The notes under the pieces: model-generated
Database searches by the model: none
Told to the model about the DNA's origin: nothing
The model's input: only the letters and a program-made list of their open reading frames with translations
In this document: in pieces, positions 17,389-26,104 of the stretch
Layout: each line of letters starts with the position of its first letter
How positions within the stretch are numbered: position 1 is the stretch's first letter
Assembly: GCF_030913365.1 (NCBI RefSeq)
Contig: NZ_CP133160.1
Coordinates: 2,011,001-2,075,000 of the forward strand
DNA length: 64,000 nucleotides
Source of the DNA: Stenotrophomonas sp. 24(2023)
GTDB lineage: Bacteria; Pseudomonadota; Gammaproteobacteria; Xanthomonadales; Xanthomonadaceae
Direction of reading: 5' to 3'
Made by a program: the position numbers and the translations under genes

Positions 17389-18180
17389 ATGACTTCCCCC
17401 ACTCCGGCCCCACGTGGCGGCGTGGCGCGTGTGTGCCGCTACCTGTACCGCGTACCGCTGCTGTTGGTCCACATCATCGTGTTCCTGCCCCTGACCCTGA
17501 TCGGCATGATGGCGCCGTGGGGTGCCCTGCGCGTGGGGCGCGAGCGCCTGGACGCGCGGGTGGTGAACCTGTGGCAGGGCGGGCTGATGTGGATCTTCGG
17601 CTTCCGCCTGGTGCGCATGGGCCAGCCCCTGCCCGGTGCGGTGCTGTTCGTGGCCAACCATGTCAGCTGGGTCGATATCTGCATCCTGCACAGCCAGCGC
17701 ATGATGGGCTTCGTTGCCAAGCGTGAAATCGCCGGCTGGCCGCTGGTGGGCTGGCTGGCCGCACGCGGGCAGACCATCTTCCACCAGCGCGGCAACACCG
17801 AATCGCTGGGCGGGGTGATGCAGGAAATGGCCGTACGCCTGCGCGATGGCAAGGGCGTGGGCGTGTTCCCGGAAGGGCGTACCCGTGGCGGCCACGACGT
17901 TGGCCCGTTCCACGCACGTATCTTCCAGGCGGCGGTGGCAACCGGCGTGCCGGTGCAGCCGGTGGCGCTTCGTTATGGCCAGCGCGGCGACGCCCAGACG
18001 ATCGTGGCCTTCGGGCCGGGTGAAAGTTTCTTCGCCAACTTCCTGCGCCTGCTCGGTGAGCCGGCGCGTCGCGCCGAAGTGCATTTCCTGGCACCCATCG
18101 GCAGCCACGACCTGGAAGGCCGCCGGCGCATCGCGGAAACCTCGCGCGCGTGCATCGTGGCGGCCATGACCGGGGACTGA
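17389..18180 (+). CDS. 1-acyl-sn-glycerol-3-phosphate acyltransferase (PlsC family)
   Basis: 263 residues with a hydrophobic N-terminal segment (about 20-45) that anchors it in the inner membrane. Acyltransferase motif I is NHVSWVD (NHx4D), and FPEGRTRGG is motif III. The enzyme would acylate lysophosphatidate or an ornithine-lipid-type acceptor. ATG 17389 is preferred to the open-frame codon at 17317 because it gives the usual short cytoplasmic head before the membrane segment. The next gene begins 4 bp after the stop, so they form an operon. Confidence 0.85.
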   Translation: MTSPTPAPRGGVARVCRYLYRVPLLLVHIIVFLPLTLIGMMAPWGALRVGRERLDARVVNLWQGGLMWIFGFRLVRMGQPLPGAVLFVANHVSWVDICILHSQRMMGFVAKREIAGWPLVGWLAARGQTIFHQRGNTESLGGVMQEMAVRLRDGKGVGVFPEGRTRGGHDVGPFHARIFQAAVATGVPVQPVALRYGQRGDAQTIVAFGPGESFFANFLRLLGEPARRAEVHFLAPIGSHDLEGRRRIAETSRACIVAAMTGD

Positions 18181-18184
18181 GGCG

Positions 18185-19222
18185 ATGGTGGCCGTGCGCA
18201 CGCCACCGGCTCCGCTTCCGGGCGACGGCATGCTGCTGCACGCCGATGATTACCGGCCGCCGCGCTGGCTGCGCAACCCGCACCTGCAGTCCATGCTCAG
18301 TTCCAGCCGCCTGCGTCTGCGCCGTGGCCAGCTGCTGCTGGCCGCCAGTGGCGCCAGCACGCGCGAGCTCATCCTCGACGGCGGTGACGGCGTGCGCCTG
18401 CAGGGCTTCCACAGCCACGTGCCCGGCCGCACGGCCAAGGGCATGGCGTTGCTGCTGCACGGCTGGGAGGGCAGCGCCGAATCCAGCTACATGCGCATGA
18501 CCGCCGCGCGCATGCTCGACCAAGGGTTCGACGTGGTGCGCCTGAACTTCCGCGACCACGGCAATTCGCACCACCTCAACCCGGGCATCTTCCACTCCAA
18601 CCGTATCGATGAAGTGGTGCAGGCTGCGGCCGATGTCGCCCGGCGCTGGCCGGACCTGCCGCTGGTGGCCGCCGGCTATTCGCTGGGCGGCAACTTCGTG
18701 CTGCGCCTGGCCCTGCGCGCGCCGGCCGCCGGCGTGCCGCTGCTGCGCGTGGCCTCGGTCTGCCCGGTGCTGGACCCGGCGTTGACCATGGAAAGCATCG
18801 AGAACGGCCCGGCGATGTACGACTGGTACTTCCGCCGCAAGTGGGCCGGCTCGCTGCGCCGCAAGCGCGACCTGTTCCCCGAGCTGAGTGACTGCGACGA
18901 CAGCGTACTGCGGCTGGACATCCGCGCGCTGACGGCGTGGCTGGTGGAACGGCACACCGATTTCGGCTCGCTGCAGGACTACTTCGATGGCTACTCCATC
19001 GCCGGCGACCGCTTGGCCAGCCTGCAGGTGCCGGCCGACATCCTGATGGCGCAGGATGACCCGGTCATTCCCTATGTCAGCTTCGGCAACTGGCAGCTGC
19101 CGGTGCAGGCCCGGCTGGAAACCGCCTGCTGGGGCGGCCACTGCGGGTTCCTGGAAAACTGGCGCGGTGATGGCTTCTCCGAACGCTGGGTGGCCCAGCG
19201 GCTGCAGTGCGCGATCGCCTGA
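18185..19222 (+). CDS. YheT-family alpha/beta hydrolase
   Basis: 345 residues. After YRPPRWLRNPHLQSML, typical of YheT/EMB8 proteins, comes the oxyanion segment LLLHGWEGSAESSYMR, the nucleophile elbow GYSLGGN (Ser about 164), the acidic residue in AQDDPVIP and the terminal His in GGHCGFLEN. The family are esterase-like proteins of unknown natural substrate; E. coli YheT is a putative hydrolase. Coupling to the PlsC gene (4-bp gap) suggests a lipid-related role, which is an inference. Confidence 0.85.
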   Translation: MVAVRTPPAPLPGDGMLLHADDYRPPRWLRNPHLQSMLSSSRLRLRRGQLLLAASGASTRELILDGGDGVRLQGFHSHVPGRTAKGMALLLHGWEGSAESSYMRMTAARMLDQGFDVVRLNFRDHGNSHHLNPGIFHSNRIDEVVQAAADVARRWPDLPLVAAGYSLGGNFVLRLALRAPAAGVPLLRVASVCPVLDPALTMESIENGPAMYDWYFRRKWAGSLRRKRDLFPELSDCDDSVLRLDIRALTAWLVERHTDFGSLQDYFDGYSIAGDRLASLQVPADILMAQDDPVIPYVSFGNWQLPVQARLETACWGGHCGFLENWRGDGFSERWVAQRLQCAIA

Positions 19223-19291
19223 ACAGGCCCCCACGGACGGCGCCCGCACCGGCACCGCTACAATGGTGGTTTGCCCTACAGCCGGACCGCC

Positions 19292-21367
19292 ATGCAAGAC
19301 CAGATCCTCCAAGCCCTGCGCCAGAACCAGGCCGACCAGGCCGTGCAGCTGGCCCAGGCATGGACCGAGAACGCCCCCCAGCACGCCCAGGCCCATCGCT
19401 GGCTGGCGCTGGCCCTGCAGCAGCAGGGCCAGGTGCAGGCTGCCCTGGCTGCCCTGCAGCAGGCGCTGCTGCTTGCCCCTGATGATGCCGAACTGCACCT
19501 GCAGCAGGCCGGGCTGCTGCTGGCACAGCGCCAGTTCGACGATGCCAGCCAGGCCCTGCAGCGCACCACCGGGCTGAACCCCAACGCGCTGGATGCGTAC
19601 GTGATGCAGGCGCACCTGGCGCTGGCCCGGGCCGATGCCGATGAAGCCCATCGGCTGTCGCAGCTGGCGGCCAAGGTCGAACCGGACCATCCCGAACTGC
19701 ATGCCCTCGATGGCATGGTGGCGCTGCAGCGTGGCGATGCCGACCGCGCGCTGGCGCTGCTGTCCGCGGCCGCGCGGGCGATGCCGGACGATCCGCGCGT
19801 ACTGTACGCGCTGGGGTCGGCCTACCTGCGCAAGGACATGCTGGCCTTTGCCGAACAGGCCTTCCGCCGCGTGCTGGAACTGAAGCCGTCCCTCACCTCG
19901 CTGCATGGGCTGGTGGTGCAGCTGGCGCTGCGCCAGGACAACACCGGTGCGGCGCTGGAAGCGCTGCAGCAGGCCATGCGCCTGCCGGAGATGGATACCC
20001 CGGTGATGCACCGGCTGGGCGGCGAACTGGCCCTGCGCGATGGGCAGCCGCTGCAGGCACGCGACCAGCTGCTGCCGCTGCTGCAGTCGTTGCCCGGTGA
20101 CCGCCAGGTGCTGCAGCTGCTGCTGATGTGCTGGCAGCGCCTGGGCCGGGAGGACGAGGCGCGTGCCGAACTGGATGCGGTACTGGCCAGCGATGACCAG
20201 CTGCACGATGTCTGGCTGGCCCGCCTGGCGGTGGAAACCGTTGGCAGCGAAGCGGCCACGGCGGTGGTCGAACGCTGGCTGGCGGCCATGCCCGACCATC
20301 TGCCGGCGCTGGAAGCCCGCATGCGCCTGCATGACATGGCCGGGCAGGCCGACCAGGCCGAGGCCCTGGCACAGCGCATCGTGGCCGTGCAGCCGGACCG
20401 CATCAGCGGCCAGGTGCGCCTGGTCGACGCGCTGCTGCAGCGCGACCCGGCTGCCGCCGTCACCCACGTGCAGGCCTTGATCGATGCGGCGCCGGACGCC
20501 GCGCGGGCGGACCTGCGCACCTGGCTGGGCGAAGTGCTCGACCGTGCCGGGCAGACCGATGAGGCCGTGCGCACCTGGCTGGCCCTGCAGGCCGAGCAGG
20601 CGCCGCAGCGGCTGCCACTGCCGCCGCAGGCCAAGGCGCCGCCGAGCTGGCCGCCGATGGGCGATCCGGCCGAGGTGGCCGGTGGTGCGTCGGCACCGAT
20701 CTTCCTGTGGGGCGCCCCGGGTTCGGGGGTGGAACGCGTGGCCGCCACCCTGGCCGGGGCCAGCCCGGTGTTCCGCAGCGACCGTTTCGGCGCTGCGCCG
20801 CCGGATGATGCTTTCCAGAACTACCACACCCTGCAGGACCTGGCGTCCGGCGTGCTGACCCCCGAGCGCCTGCTGCAGCGCTGGCGCGAGCAGCTGTCGG
20901 TGCGGGGCATCGAAGGTGACACCGTCATCGACTGGCTGCTGTGGTGGGACAACGCCCTGCTGTGGGCGCTGCGCCCGCAGCTGCCGCAGGGGCGCCTGCT
21001 GGTGGTGCTGCGCGATCCGCGCGACATGCTGCTGGACTGGATCGCCTACGGCGCGGCCGCGCCGCTGGCGGTGACCTCGCTGTCCGAAGCCACCGAATGG
21101 CTGGTGCGCGCCCTGACCCAGATCGCCAATCTGCAGGATGAAGACCTGTACCCGCTGGCGATGGTGCGCATCGATGACATCGGCAATGACACCCATGCGA
21201 TGGCCGACCTGCTGTCGCGGCTGTTCGGCCGCGCGCTGCCGCCGGCCCAGCACCTGGGCCCGCCGCGCTTCCCGGCCGGCCACTGGCGCCACTACCGCCA
21301 GGCGCTGTCGTCGGCCATCGCCCAGTTGACCCCGGTCGCGGTGCGGCTGGGCTACCCGGAAACCTGA
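19292..21367 (+). CDS. TPR protein with C-terminal sulfotransferase-like domain
   Basis: 691 residues. Residues 1 to about 430 are a run of TPR units rich in Ala, Gln and Leu (for example HRWLALALQQQGQVQAALAALQQALLLAPDD). A C-terminal domain begins near 470 with a P-loop-like APIFLWGAPGSGVERVAATL, followed by LLVVLRDPRDMLLDW, the PAPS/sulfotransferase-type RDPRD motif. TPR-sulfotransferase proteins exist in many proteobacteria, with targets mostly unknown. ATG 19292 is chosen over TTG 19271. It lies 69 bp after the yheT gene. Confidence 0.8.
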   Translation: MQDQILQALRQNQADQAVQLAQAWTENAPQHAQAHRWLALALQQQGQVQAALAALQQALLLAPDDAELHLQQAGLLLAQRQFDDASQALQRTTGLNPNALDAYVMQAHLALARADADEAHRLSQLAAKVEPDHPELHALDGMVALQRGDADRALALLSAAARAMPDDPRVLYALGSAYLRKDMLAFAEQAFRRVLELKPSLTSLHGLVVQLALRQDNTGAALEALQQAMRLPEMDTPVMHRLGGELALRDGQPLQARDQLLPLLQSLPGDRQVLQLLLMCWQRLGREDEARAELDAVLASDDQLHDVWLARLAVETVGSEAATAVVERWLAAMPDHLPALEARMRLHDMAGQADQAEALAQRIVAVQPDRISGQVRLVDALLQRDPAAAVTHVQALIDAAPDAARADLRTWLGEVLDRAGQTDEAVRTWLALQAEQAPQRLPLPPQAKAPPSWPPMGDPAEVAGGASAPIFLWGAPGSGVERVAATLAGASPVFRSDRFGAAPPDDAFQNYHTLQDLASGVLTPERLLQRWREQLSVRGIEGDTVIDWLLWWDNALLWALRPQLPQGRLLVVLRDPRDMLLDWIAYGAAAPLAVTSLSEATEWLVRALTQIANLQDEDLYPLAMVRIDDIGNDTHAMADLLSRLFGRALPPAQHLGPPRFPAGHWRHYRQALSSAIAQLTPVAVRLGYPET

Positions 21368-21378
21368 GGAAACCCCCC

Positions 21379-21990
21379 ATGCACCTGATCAGCCACAGCC
21401 TGGCCAACCGCAGCCCGATCGACCGCACGTTCGCTGCGGGCGACGCGCAGGGGTTCGCGCCCAACCACAACCCGCACCTGGCCTGGAGCGAGGTGCCGGC
21501 AGGCACGCGTTCCTTTGTCCTGGTCTGCGTGGACCCGGACGTGCCGACCGTGCCGGAGACCGTCGGGCGCAACGACATGACCATCCCGTCCGACCAGCCG
21601 CGCTGCGACTTCGTGCACTGGGTCATGGCCGATATCCCGGCCGACATCCGCGAACTGGCCGCAGGCAGCTGCAGCGACGGCTTCGTGGTGAAGGGCAAGA
21701 CCGCCCCGGCCGGTCCGGCCGGCAGCCGCCAGGGCCTGAATGATTTCACCGGCTGGTTTGCCGGCAACCCGGACATGGCCGGTGACTACCTGGGCTATGA
21801 CGGCCCGTACCCGCCGTTCAACGACGCGCGCGTGCACCGCTATTTCTTCCGCGTGTTCGCGCTGGATGTGGCCACGCTGGCGCTGCCGACACCGTTCACC
21901 GCTGCCGATGCGCACCGTGCCATGCAGGGCCACGTGCTGGGAGAAGCCGCGCTGTACGGCACCTACACGCTGAACCCGGCGCTGGCCTGA
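21379..21990 (+). CDS. YbhB/YbcL-family (PEBP-like) protein
   Basis: 203 residues of the phosphatidylethanolamine-binding/Raf-kinase-inhibitor-like family. Diagnostic segments are NPHLAWSEVPAGTRSFVLVCVDPDVP and CDFVHWVMADIPAD, then NDFTGWFAGNPDMAGDYLGYDGPYPP and HRYFFRVFALDV. No signal peptide, so cytoplasmic. Bacterial members bind small anionic ligands and have no settled role. It starts 11 bp downstream of the TPR-sulfotransferase gene and ends before a bidirectional terminator. Confidence 0.85.
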   Translation: MHLISHSLANRSPIDRTFAAGDAQGFAPNHNPHLAWSEVPAGTRSFVLVCVDPDVPTVPETVGRNDMTIPSDQPRCDFVHWVMADIPADIRELAAGSCSDGFVVKGKTAPAGPAGSRQGLNDFTGWFAGNPDMAGDYLGYDGPYPPFNDARVHRYFFRVFALDVATLALPTPFTAADAHRAMQGHVLGEAALYGTYTLNPALA

Positions 21991-22075
21991 TGCGCCTGCC
22001 GCCCCGGTGCACGTGATGCGTGCGCCGGGGGAGGATGCGGGGGGCGAAGAGGCGGCAGTCCGTCACCGCACCCAC

Positions 22076-22105
22076 AAAAAAGGGCGGCCCTGCGGCCGCC
22101 CTTTT
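22076..22105. terminator. Bidirectional intrinsic terminator
   Basis: GGGCGGCC (22082-22089) pairs with GGCCGCCC (22094-22101), flanked by A6 on the left and T4 on the right. It can serve both the plus-strand operon ending at 21990 and the minus-strand gene ending at 22112. Confidence 0.85.
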
Positions 22106-22111
22106 CCGTTC

Positions 22112-22924
22112 CTACTTCTTCTCGTTGGCTGATTCGACCACCATGTCCAGCACATACGCCTGCGACGGTGCGTCGGCCGGCGGGTTGGCGATCTTGAAGC
22201 GCTTCACGCGCAGCACGTTGCGCACGCCCTCCTCGTGGGCATAGCCCTCGATGGAACCGTAGAAGTTCTCGAACGCGCCCGGGGTGCCCTGCTTCAGGCC
22301 CTTGTCGTCGAACTTCACTTCGCGCACCTGCAGGCACTGGTAGTCCGGAATCAGCGGGTGCGAGCACTTGGCGGTCTTCGCGCCGATTTCCAGGAACACC
22401 GTCTCGCCCGGGCCACCGTAGCGGGTTTCAGCGGTCGGCTCGGGCGCGAACACCAGCACGTCGCCCTTGGCGGTGGTCAGCGCCAGCGTGCCATCGGCGT
22501 TCAGTGCTGCCTTCAGCGTGCCTTCCAGGCGGCTGCCCACGGCCTGGTCCAGCGCCATCAGCGCTTTGTCGGTGCAGGCCATCAGGGTCGAGGCCATGGC
22601 GCTGACCGTCAGCGTGCCACCGGCCAGGGTGTAGCCACCGCCCAGGTGGTTGCAGGTGTTGCTCACCGACAGCCGGCCCTCGTTGAAGTCCAGCGTGACC
22701 GGTGCATCGGCGCGCACGAACAGGGCATCGATGCGCTTGCCGTCGGCACCGGTGGCGCCCTGCAGGCGCCAGTGCTGGCCCTGCAGCCACTTCGCATCCA
22801 GCGCGGGCGGGGTGGCTTCGGTGCCGGTGGTGGCCGGATTGATCGCGGCCGTGGTGTTGGCCGGGGGCTGGCTGCAGGCGGCCAGCAGGGCCAGCGGCAG
22901 GATCAGGGCAAGGGTGCGGTTCAT
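22112..22924 (-). CDS. META/DUF4377-domain lipoprotein
   Basis: 270 residues from ATG 22924. A lipoprotein signal (LILPLALLAACSQ, Cys about 17) anchors it in the envelope. The middle (about 40-165) is a META/HslJ-like domain: QHWRLQGA, then VSNTCNHLGGGYTLAGGTLTVS and MACTDKALMALDQAVG. The C-terminal part (ETVFLEIGAKTAKCSHPLIPDYQCLQVREV) matches DUF4377. META proteins such as HslJ are tied to stress or novobiocin tolerance; here function is unproven. GGAG precedes the start by 6 bases. Confidence 0.8.
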   Translation of the reverse strand: MNRTLALILPLALLAACSQPPANTTAAINPATTGTEATPPALDAKWLQGQHWRLQGATGADGKRIDALFVRADAPVTLDFNEGRLSVSNTCNHLGGGYTLAGGTLTVSAMASTLMACTDKALMALDQAVGSRLEGTLKAALNADGTLALTTAKGDVLVFAPEPTAETRYGGPGETVFLEIGAKTAKCSHPLIPDYQCLQVREVKFDDKGLKQGTPGAFENFYGSIEGYAHEEGVRNVLRVKRFKIANPPADAPSQAYVLDMVVESANEKK

Positions 22925-22996
22925 GAAAATCTCCTTGAGGAACCAGGGGAAGAACGCGGCAACGGCCACGACGGGGTCAGGCGTGGCCTGCCGTGT

Positions 22997-23791
22997 TCAG
23001 CTGCCGGCAGGCAACCAGAGCAGCAGTGCAGCGCCCAGGGCGATGCGGTAGACCGCAAACGCGGTGAACCGGTGCGACTTGATGTAGCCCATCAGCCACT
23101 TCACTACGACGAAGCCGGTGATGGCCGCGGCAACGAAGGCCACGCCGACATCGGTCCAGTTCTCGCTGGCCAGGTTTCCTTCCCTGGCCAGTTCCAGGAA
23201 GGTGTAGGCACTGGCGGCGAACATGGTGGGAATCCCCAGCAGGAACACGAACTCGGCAGCGGCGGCGCGGCGGCTCAGGCCCAGCAGCATGGCCAGGAAG
23301 ATGGCCGAGGCCGAGCGCGAGGTACCGGGGAACACGCCGGCCACCACCTGCGCCAGGCCCACGCCGATCGCGACGGTCCAGGTCACCTGGTCACGATCGG
23401 GCAGGCGTGCGGTGTAGGCCTCCACCAGCAGCATCCACACGCCGCCGATGATCAGCGCCCAAGCCACCGGGCCCACGGTTTCCGGCAGTGACCAGCCGGC
23501 CTTGCGCACCACCAGGCCGACCACCGCCGTGACCAGGAAGGCCGCGCCCAGCTTGAACACGTACTCGCGGTTCTCGCGCTGGCCGAAGCCGGTGGCCAGC
23601 TGCAGCAGGCGCTGGCGGAACACCAGGACCACCGCCAGGATCGCACCGGCCTGGATGACGATGTTGAAGAAGTCCGAACGCGCGCCCAGCCAGTGCTGGG
23701 CGATCAGCAGGTGGCCCGTGCTGGAGATCGGCAGGAATTCGGTCAGGCCTTCGAGGATGCCCAGCAGCAGGGCGGAGAGCAGGTCGGACAT
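22997..23791 (-). CDS. uppP: Undecaprenyl-diphosphatase UppP (BacA)
   Basis: 264 residues with about eight membrane segments. Both UppP signatures are present: [14 protein letters not shown] (residues 14-27) and [12 protein letters not shown] (about 174-185), which hold the catalytic Glu/His and Ser/Arg. It recycles the undecaprenyl carrier for peptidoglycan and O-antigen assembly and gives bacitracin tolerance. It is located 72 bp upstream of the META lipoprotein gene on the same strand and divergent from glnA. Confidence 0.95.
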   Translation of the reverse strand: MSDLLSALLLGILEGLTEFLPISSTGHLLIAQHWLGARSDFFNIVIQAGAILAVVLVFRQRLLQLATGFGQRENREYVFKLGAAFLVTAVVGLVVRKAGWSLPETVGPVAWALIIGGVWMLLVEAYTARLPDRDQVTWTVAIGVGLAQVVAGVFPGTSRSASAIFLAMLLGLSRRAAAAEFVFLLGIPTMFAASAYTFLELAREGNLASENWTDVGVAFVAAAITGFVVVKWLMGYIKSHRFTAFAVYRIALGAALLLWLPAGS

Positions 23792-23851
23792 GGGCGGAAG
23801 CAGGCTCAGTCAGGGAAAAAGGGGAGCCGCAGAGGATAGAGCATCCACCCT

Positions 23852-23866
23852 GCACCAAAGCAGTGC
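23852..23866 (+). promoter_or_regulatory. NtrC site 1 upstream of glnA (weaker)
   Basis: GCACCA-AAG-CAGTGC matches the NtrC consensus GCACCA-N3-TGGTGC at all but two positions. Its centre is about 127 bp before the predicted transcription start. It is 29 bp, close to three helical turns, from the stronger site. Confidence 0.75.
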
Positions 23867-23880
23867 GGTCCTGCACCGGC

Positions 23881-23895
23881 GCACCACACTGGTGC
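23881..23895 (+). promoter_or_regulatory. NtrC site 2 upstream of glnA (perfect dyad)
   Basis: GCACCA-CAC-TGGTGC is a perfect NtrC-type dyad centred about 98 bp before the predicted start, the usual enhancer distance. With site 1 it could hold an NtrC oligomer that activates sigma-54 RNA polymerase. Confidence 0.85.
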
Positions 23896-23958
23896 GGGCC
23901 GGCACGCACCCGCGCGGTGCCCATCCAGAAGAATCAATGACTTGTGAAGATCAAAATG

Positions 23959-23975
23959 TTGGCACGGTCTTTGCT
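23959..23975 (+). promoter_or_regulatory. Sigma-54 (RpoN) promoter of glnA
   Basis: TTGGCACGGTCTTTGCT matches the -24/-12 consensus, with GG at 23961-23962 and GC at 23973-23974 at the required 10-base spacing. Transcription should start near 23986, giving a leader of about 29 nt before the ATG. Confidence 0.9.
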
Positions 23976-24014
23976 CCATCACGGCAGGCATTCATCCCAC
24001 CGAGGTTGCACCCG

Positions 24015-25424
24015 ATGTCCGTTGAAAACGTTGAGAAGCTGATCAAGGACAACCAGATCGAATTCGTCGATCTGCGTTTTGTCGACATGCGTGGCGTCGA
24101 GCAGCACGTCACCTTCCCGGTCAGCATCGTCGAGCCGTCGCTGTTCGAAGAAGGCAAGATGTTCGACGGCAGCTCCATTGCCGGCTGGAAGGGCATCAAC
24201 GAGTCGGACATGGTCCTGCTGCCGGACCCGGCCAGCGCCTACGTGGACCCGTTCTATGCCGATCCGACCATCGTGATCAGCTGCGACATCCTCGATCCGG
24301 CCACCATGCAGCCGTACGGCCGCTGCCCGCGCGGCATCGCCAAGCGCGCCGAAGCCTACCTGAAGGCCTCGGGCATCGCCGAAACCGCGTTCTTCGGCCC
24401 GGAGCCGGAGTTCTTCATCTTCGATTCGGTCCGCTTCGCCAATGACATGGGCCACACCTTCTTCCAGGTCGGCTCGGAAGAAGCCGCGTGGAACAGCGGC
24501 GCCAAGTACGACGGCACCAACAGCGGCTACCGCCCCGGCGTGAAGGGCGGCTACTTCCCGGTTCCGCCGACCGATTCGCTGCACGACCTGCGTGCCGAGA
24601 TGTGCAAGACGCTGGAACAGGTCGGCATCGAAGTGGAAGTGCAGCACCACGAAGTGGCCACGGCCGGCCAGTGCGAGATCGGCACCAAGTTCAGCACCCT
24701 GGTGCAGAAGGCCGATGAACTGCTGCGCATGAAGTACATCATCAAGAACGTGGCCCACCGCAACGGCAAGACCGTCACCTTCATGCCCAAGCCGATCGTC
24801 GGCGACAACGGCAGCGGCATGCACGTGCACCAGTCGCTGTCCAAGGGCGGCACCAACCTGTTCTCCGGCGATGGCTACGGCGGCCTGAGCCAGCTGGCGC
24901 TGTGGTACATCGGCGGCATCTTCAAGCACGCCAAGGCCATCAACGCCTTCGCCAACTCGGGCACCAACAGCTACAAGCGCCTGGTGCCGGGCTTTGAAGC
25001 CCCGGTGATGCTGGCCTACTCGGCCCGCAACCGTTCGGCCTCGTGCCGCATTCCGTGGGTGTCCAACCCGAAGGCCCGCCGCATCGAAATGCGCTTCCCC
25101 GATCCGATCCAGTCCGGCTACCTGACCTTCACCGCGCTGATGATGGCCGGCCTGGACGGCATCAAGAACCAGATCGACCCGGGCGCGCCGAGCGACAAGG
25201 ACCTGTACGACCTGCCGCCGGAAGAAGAAAAGCTGATTCCGCAGGTCTGTTCCTCGCTGGACCAGGCCCTGGAAGCACTGGACAAGGACCGCGAGTTCCT
25301 CAAGGCCGGCGGCGTGATGAGCGATGACTTCATCGATGGCTACATCGCGCTGAAGATGCAGGAAGTGACCAAGTTCCGCGCGGCCACCCACCCGCTGGAA
25401 TACCAGCTGTACTACGCGAACTGA
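24015..25424 (+). CDS. glnA: Glutamine synthetase type I
   Basis: 469 residues, the standard length for GSI-beta. Visible signatures are [17 protein letters not shown] near residues 48-66, [12 protein letters not shown] (metal ligands), [15 protein letters not shown] and the ATP loop [11 protein letters not shown]. The adenylylation Tyr is at residue 398 in DLYDLPPEE, so GlnE control is expected. It makes glutamine from glutamate and ammonia in the cytoplasm. It is preceded by a sigma-54 promoter and two NtrC sites and followed by a hairpin, so it is probably a single-gene transcript. ATG 24015 is placed 29 nt after the predicted start; the open frame further upstream crosses the promoter. 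Confidence 0.97.
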   Translation: MSVENVEKLIKDNQIEFVDLRFVDMRGVEQHVTFPVSIVEPSLFEEGKMFDGSSIAGWKGINESDMVLLPDPASAYVDPFYADPTIVISCDILDPATMQPYGRCPRGIAKRAEAYLKASGIAETAFFGPEPEFFIFDSVRFANDMGHTFFQVGSEEAAWNSGAKYDGTNSGYRPGVKGGYFPVPPTDSLHDLRAEMCKTLEQVGIEVEVQHHEVATAGQCEIGTKFSTLVQKADELLRMKYIIKNVAHRNGKTVTFMPKPIVGDNGSGMHVHQSLSKGGTNLFSGDGYGGLSQLALWYIGGIFKHAKAINAFANSGTNSYKRLVPGFEAPVMLAYSARNRSASCRIPWVSNPKARRIEMRFPDPIQSGYLTFTALMMAGLDGIKNQIDPGAPSDKDLYDLPPEEEKLIPQVCSSLDQALEALDKDREFLKAGGVMSDDFIDGYIALKMQEVTKFRAATHPLEYQLYYAN

Positions 25425-25432
25425 CCGGCGTG

Positions 25433-25472
25433 GCGATGGCGGTGGGTTTCCCCTCCCACCTGCCGCCATCGC
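25433..25472 (+). terminator. Hairpin after glnA
   Basis: GCGATGGCGG (25433-25442) pairs with CCGCCATCGC (25463-25472), extended by TGGG/CCCA. Only a weak T-rich tail follows. Two further GC hairpins, GCGGCT/AGCCGC (25482-25497) and GCAGGCC/GGCCTGC (25502-25520), lie in the 320-bp gap before the PII gene. I see no convincing promoter there. Confidence 0.65.
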
Positions 25473-25540
25473 TTCCGGTTCTGCGGCTGGGGAGCCGCAA
25501 AGCAGGCCCCTGCGGCCTGCCATGGTGGAGCGGGCGATGA

Positions 25541-26083
<543 letters not shown>

Positions 26084-26104
26084 CCCCCTTCCGGAGATCC
26101 CACC

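Noticed and set aside
17663..21292. 1209-codon open frame on the minus strand opposite PlsC, YheT and TPR genes
   Set aside because: It is a compositional shadow of Ala/Leu/Gln-rich coding DNA and has no motif.
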